From positions 18,705,994-18,769,993 of the forward strand of contig CM055614.1 in NCBI GenBank assembly GCA_029379385.1: a stretch of 64,000 nucleotides of DNA. The letters run 5' to 3'. A program made the position numbers and the translations under genes. The notes below the pieces were generated by a model that saw nothing but the letters and a program-made list of their open reading frames with translations, was not told where the DNA came from and did no database searches. The stretch comes from Quillaja saponaria (lineage: Eukaryota > Streptophyta > Magnoliopsida > Fabales > Quillajaceae). Shown here one piece after another: positions 59,083 through 64,000 of the stretch; position 1 is the stretch's first letter; each line of letters begins with the position of its first letter.

Positions 59083-60645
59083 TGTATGTGTGACACCTTA
59101 CTTTTATAATAGTCTATAGAAGTACGTTGATACTTGTATGACCTTTGTGCATGTATTCTTTGATGAGCTTGTAAATGTACCTTATAATATAGTTGAAATT
59201 TCTTTTATTCATTAATATTTTAGTAGTTTAGACTTGTTATTTAGTTTATTACTTATAAGACTATCTTGGCTCTTGTACTACCTTATGATGTATAATAACT
59301 TGACATGTTCTAATGTGACCTTCAGTACATTTATAAAATTTCCTTTATTTCCAATTCACTAATCTTACTTGTATACTACTTCTTAAGTCATTTCTAACTT
59401 AGTTGTTTTTAAATTAATCTATATATGTTCCATTTGAAAACCCACAACTTGCTAAGTAAAATTTAAAATTTGTTTGGTTCAAATTTATACTTAAGGAAAG
59501 GTAGAATTAAGAAAATGATCTAATAGATCAATGGAAAATAAAAGCTTGGAAATAAAAGGCTCAACCTCAAGACACTTTCTTTAGTATTAACATAGTGACA
59601 AAATTTTTACATGAAAAAGTACATAACTTGTTCTGCCTCTTATATAGAGGACTTTACTAAATAGAAAGATATATAGAGCTACATATGGATTTCAGTCAGC
59701 CTGTTCTATGTTTAAACTATTTACATTGACAAAATGTAAGTCTAAGGCTTCCTAGCTATTCTTTCATTGGACTCTATTGCTCTTCATCTTCATAGTCACC
59801 ACCACAAACTTGCCAGTACTCATTAATGCAAGTGTAATCCACATAAATAACACGCATAATAGAAATGGTATGCAAGAACCACAAAAGCTATCAATGCCAA
59901 CCTTTTCCAGTATACAAATCAATCTGTAGGTAACAATTTAGGAAAACACGAGATAGAAATCTCAATATGCACTATACATTGATTATTAATAAAGGAAATG
60001 ATGCTTGGTTTTAAGCAATTGGTAGACAATACAAGAAAACATATTCTTATGCAGTACATAGCAAGTTCCATTCATAAGCAAATGCAAACAGGGAGCTCCA
60101 TACTTGCTTTACATATTAACATAAGTCTCTTGAGGAAAATCTCCCCTCTAATTTACTAGACCTAGAACCTAGGGTGTTAAAGCAACTTCTAGGGCCAACA
60201 TCTACACACTTTTGAACAAGCAGTGCACTAAATCAAGCTAAAATCATTTCTCAATTTAGATCATTTCAACTAGCTCAGAATCCATGCAATTGTTTCATAG
60301 ACGGAGTTGTGAAGGAGTAGAAAATGAAACAAATTACATTTTTCAATAAAAGAAATTCAAAGTAAGAAATAGTACATACTTGATTTCCAACAACCAGCAA
60401 CATAGCCCTTGATGCTAATGTTGTTATTTCTTTCCTTCCTTCTTAAATCCCCTCTAAACTCCCCTTTTATTATTCTTCTACCCTAAATTCCCACTCAAAC
60501 AGCTCCAGTAACCTAATAGATCAAAGTTGCCTAGTATAGCTTATGAAGCAAACAATGTAACCTCCTAAGGCTGCTGAGTCTTTTATCGGTTTGGATCTTA
60601 ATTTTGGTCTTGTTAAGCCTTACATGCAAGAAGCTCTAACCCTAA
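59083..60645. other. Unassigned stretch
   Basis: No gene can be supported. On the minus strand near 59,785-59,870 a short frame ends Tyr-Trp-Gln-Val-Cys-Gly-Gly-Asp-Tyr-Glu-Asp-Glu-Glu-Gln-stop. It could be a last-exon remnant, but no partner exons were found. Confidence 0.3.
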
Positions 60646-61446
60646 GGGCGAGTTTGGTACGTGGGAATGACCATTCCATGCATGAATCCATGGAATGAAC
60701 ATTCTTCTGTTTAGTGTGTTTTTAGCTTCAGAATACTAATTCCATTCTGGCTATTTTATTCCATAGAAATAGGAATCCTCAAACCAACCTATGGGGTGAG
60801 ATTATTCATTCATATTTATATGGAATTGGTTTAGTTTAGTTAAAGACCAAAAAAATCATTCAATCCCATGAAACAAATAATTAAATAAAAAGTTAAATAT
60901 TAATAAAATAATAATATTATAAATTTATTTATAAATTAAATAATAAATATATTTAATTTAGTCAAATGACAAAAATACCTTTCATATCATATTAAATAAT
61001 ATAAAATATAAAATTTGAATAGAAAAGTAATAATAAATCAATTTATTTTAGTCAAATGACAAAAATACCCTTTATATTATAATAAATAATTAATGTAAAA
61101 TAAATAAATTAGTTAAGGAATTCTAAACTAAAAAAATTAATATTAATAAATAATAAATAAATATAAATAATAATAATTAATTTATTAAATAAAATTTTAA
61201 AAATTTATATATTTCATAAATTATATTACATTTTTATTACTTTAGCTATTGAGAGATATTTTTTTCATTTTAGCATAATTTTTGTACTATTTTATATCTA
61301 GAAATTGCATAGACAAAAAATAAAATGGAATGAAATGACTATTTTTTATTGATGCTACCAAATAATAAAATATAATGATCATTCCATTCTCATTCCCTTT
61401 TTCATTCTAATTCTACGAAAATCATTCATGCATATCAAAATAGTCT
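60646..61446. mobile_element. PIF/Harbinger-like MITE (copy 2), complete
   Basis: It is 801 bp long, starts GGGCGAGTTTGGTACGTGG and ends in the degenerate inverse 'tatcaaaatagtct'. TAA flanks it on both sides (60,643-60,645 and 61,447-61,449). It is in inverted orientation relative to the copy at 35,158-37,144. Confidence 0.8.
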
Positions 61447-61699
61447 TAAATTTCTTTCTTTTCTCTCTCAGTCTCGTAATTGCAGAAATGGAGGGTGAAG
61501 GTTGAAGACAACCTTGCTAGTGCCTTTTAATGGCTTAGAGATTAAAGTCTCTTAAGCCCTTCCTCTAGCACATATATTTTATTATTTTAATATTTTAATA
61601 TTCTATTATTCACGTTGTTCAGGTCATGTCATCTTCTCAGTTTTCCCACTAAAAGATCGACTACCATGTTGCATCCCAGTCCTTTCATGATTGAGGGAA

Positions 61700-61942
61700 T
61701 GTTAAGTCTAAAATAATAATTAGGGGTATAATGGTCAATTTAGGTAAAAGGATGTAATTGTAATCTTCACTTTCTTTGTTGCCTACTTAAGGCATACTCT
61801 GTAACCCCAAAAGCTATTGATGAATATGAAAACCTTTTGTCGTCCCTGATTTTCTCTCCAATGGCTTCTACCCTCTTCTTCTTCTCTGTCCTTCTAAAAT
61901 TCCTAATTTCCCATAAATCCCAAAAAGTGTTTATCAAATTCA
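61700..61942 (+). mobile_element. Probable Ty1/copia 3' LTR remnant
   Basis: 'ttgaggga' resembles a polypurine tract just before TGTTAAGTCTAAAATAA. The sequence ends in CA at 61,942 and contains a promoter-like stretch near 61,780-61,830 with 'gcatactctgtaacccc'. No other part of this element was found. 243 bp. Confidence 0.45.
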
Positions 61943-61944
61943 TT

Positions 61945-62167
61945 TGTTAGATTCTAAAACCTAACTTGGGGATTTCACAAAGAAATGCAACTATGAAGGA
62001 GGGTGATGGAGATAGAGAAAGAATGAACTACAACAAACTAACAAATTCTACAACTAATTTTTCATCTCATCCAAATTCAGCCAATTCCATATAACTAAAT
62101 CCTTACTTATAGGCTAATTCCTAACAAATTCCTAATTACTCCCATGTTGAATTTAGGCACATAACAA
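61945..62167 (-). mobile_element. 3' LTR of the minus-strand LTR element (copy 2)
   Basis: On the plus strand it reads TGTTAGATTCTAAAACCTAA to 'ggcacataaca' (about 223 bp) and matches 32,919-33,140. A purine tract is seen on the minus strand beside it ('aaagggaagaaa', 62,174-62,186), as expected for the 3' side. A short pol-like end (Phe-His-Ile-Leu-Glu-Asn-Lys) lies at 62,185-62,210. Confidence 0.7.
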
Positions 62168-62399
62168 ATTTCTTCCCTTTAAAACACGCTTGTTCTCAAG
62201 AATGTGAAATTCAGACCTTCCATGTCAATAGAATACATAGTTGCCATTAGAGGTTGGAAGCCAACATGAAGAGATATCATGTTATTCACCCATTTCATCA
62301 TTATACTTGAATTTCCTTATAAGCAATTTTGAATTGATTGTTCTATGAAGGGAAAATTAATACTACAAAATCATATTGCTCCTTGTTTCCTTGCACTCG

Positions 62400-62880
62400 G
62401 CTACCAATTTTCTGAACCTGCATCCAAAACTCCTTCAACCATAGAAGTTCCACTTGCCAACTCCACTACTGGGACATTGTCCTTCACACAAACACCCAAA
62501 CTCGTTGGATCTTTAGTTGCAAGGGTGGAGTTCTTCTCATTCTTTTCTTGCAATGCTTGCAGTTCTTGGGTTCTAACAATGACCTCCATGTGAGAGAGAA
62601 CTGAGACCGAATCCAGAGCTTCAGTTATCGATCCCATAAGCTCTCCATAGTTGACTCCAGCTTTAGCCTTACTCTTTATCTCTGGTTCAAGCTTCTCACT
62701 GCAGCCATGGAGTCCAAAAACTTATGCTTCAATTTTTTGTTCTGTGTCAACCTTATGTATACCACCAATAACTTCAAATTCAGTATCACCATATGTTGTT
62801 TGCCCTTTTCCTTCCTTACTTCTTGTGTAGCTGTTACAATTGCAATTGGTCTTTCATCGATCACTTAGTGACCAACAACT
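62400..62880 (-). pseudogene. LTR-retrotransposon internal ORF (copy 2, broken)
   Basis: Frames at 62,676-62,864 and 62,401-62,637 together match the 31,933-32,178 piece: Leu-Asn-Leu-Lys-Leu-Leu-Val-Val-Tyr-Ile, then a 1-bp deletion near 62,670, then Met-Gly-Ser-Ile-Thr-Glu-Ala-Leu-Asp. It extends further, through a Gln/Glu/Lys-rich segment (Leu-Gln-Ala-Leu-Gln-Glu-Lys-Asn-Glu-Lys). A coiled-coil gag segment or a captured host-gene fragment are both possible. The family is not recognised. Confidence 0.5.
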
Positions 62881-62936
62881 TCAAACTGAGTTTTGAGAGA
62901 ACAATATTCTTAGCCTTGATTGTGGGAACAATATTC

Positions 62937-63001
62937 TTAACCAATTCCTTATTTAATTCCTAACAAATTCCTAATTAGTCCCAAGTTGAATTTAGGCACG
63001 T
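62937..63001 (-). mobile_element. Truncated 5' LTR of the minus-strand LTR element (copy 2)
   Basis: Only the part from 'caattccttatttaattcc' to 'ggcacgtaaca' remains, so the primer site and most of the 5' LTR are deleted. Confidence 0.65.
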
Positions 63002-63570
63002 AACAAGGAACCTTTGTTCTACTCCACAAATTGCCTCTTCGGTGGTCAGGTAAGTATGTGAACTCACTTGGAATTTATAGAATTCTGATTGATTCTAATT
63101 TGGATTCGGATTAGAATTAAAAATTTTCAATTTAAATACTAATAATCCGATTTCATATTCGACTAATAATTCGAATTAGTAATCGAATTTGAATTAATAT
63201 TTAAAATAATATATGATTTTATTAAAAAATCATAAATATATATATTACCAAAACACCCTACATATTTGAATACTTTAAATTTATTCGAATTCAAATTTCA
63301 GATTAAGTTCGTACAAGTATTTGACTTTGAATGATGTCATATTTGACACTATTCATTTTGAATTCCATTCCTAGTCTTATGTGGATTTGGGTTGCATTAT
63401 TGTATTTTTGAGGGTGGAGGATGATTGAGGACCAAATTGTTGTTGCTGTTTTTTTTTTTTTTTTTCTTATTATTATTATAATTTTTTATTCATTGAGGTG
63501 TTAATTTTTTATTTATTCATTTACCACATAGTATTGCCACCTATAATTATGCTTGTCCATGTCATCCTCC
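63002..63570. repeat. Duplicate of 33,141-33,640
   Basis: It begins 'aggaacctttgttctactcc' and includes the TTCGAATT-rich part (63,090-63,380) and 'attgccacctataattatgc'. Later pieces (63,780-64,000) match 34,700-35,095 in a different order. Confidence 0.8.
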
Positions 63571-64000
63571 ATTAAGTTAATTTAATGGAAGGACATGGTA
63601 GGACCCAATTAACATAATTTTATAATTAGAGTGATTTAATTGTAACAAATTAAAAATAAGGGATTTAAGGGATTAAAGTGAATTTTGAATCAAATATGAA
63701 AGGTCAAAAGTGTAATTTAACCTACAATTAAATACAAAATGGAAATTGGAGTCAACTTGAGTTGGTTTGTCTATGTTTGAAAAAACAAAAGTAATGAATA
63801 ATGAATAATTTAAATAAAAGTTATTTGTTTTCTTGGGTAGACAAAAAAAAAATTAGAAACTACATAGCTCTTTTTTATATAGAGGATTAGTAAATTCTAT
63901 GGACCAGTTTAATTTAGCGTTATTTTTATATAGAGAATTTTGACAAAATAATAAGATTTGGAAAAAATAATAGATAAATAAAAGTCACCATAAAAATATA
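63571..64000. other. AT-rich window end, no gene seen
   Basis: Only the repeat similarities to 34,700-35,095 are supported. Confidence 0.5.

Noticed and set aside
59785..59870. Possible last exon with an acidic C-terminus on the minus strand
   Set aside because: Too short, with no partner exons or known domain. Noted only in the unassigned stretch.

Overview
The window is AT-rich plant nuclear DNA, almost certainly from a eudicot. It is made almost entirely of decayed transposable elements and other inserted DNA. Three things point to a flowering-plant nucleus: Met-tRNA primer sites of plant LTR retrotransposons, an old chloroplast insertion (psbC, trnS-UGA and psbZ in chloroplast order), and a plant BAHD acyltransferase pseudogene. 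No intact protein-coding gene was found. The open frames are short pieces of broken genes or chance frames in AT-rich DNA.

Layout. 1-1,640: unassigned AT-rich repeats and a CACTA 5' end (from 1,099). 1,788-14,555: an endogenous plant pararetrovirus locus (Caulimoviridae, florendovirus-like by my recognition). It carries its intergenic region at both ends and a heavily broken movement protein - coat protein - RT/RNase H coding region between them. Four later insertions interrupt it: a solo gypsy-type LTR (2,199-4,355), a long-TIR MITE (4,696-5,442), a 5'-truncated RTE-like LINE (7,623-8,844) and a chloroplast fragment (about 11,190-12,943). 14,560-17,830: two Ty1/copia remnants on opposite strands. 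17,871-20,015: four tandem units of about 0.5 kb, each with a TATA-like box. 20,168-28,160: a dead Ty3/gypsy element with 2.2-kb LTRs. 28,161-31,928: another LTR of the same broad family. 31,929-33,640: an LTR-element remnant that is duplicated at 61,945-63,570. 35,158-37,144: a Harbinger-like MITE with a hAT-like 1.2-kb element inside it. 37,640-40,840: a minus-strand copia remnant. 40,881-42,270: the BAHD acyltransferase pseudogene. 43,650-47,600: small repeats and unassigned DNA. About 47,900-55,693: a CACTA element with broken transposase exons and a 1.55-kb tandem repeat. 56,066-59,080: a probable gypsy LTR. 60,646-61,446: a second copy of the Harbinger-like MITE.

These parts do not work together as a pathway. 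The window is best read as a record of nested insertions. The pararetrovirus locus is the most informative part, because the repeat of its intergenic region shows what the locus looked like before the solo LTR arrived. I found no convincing undescribed functional system.
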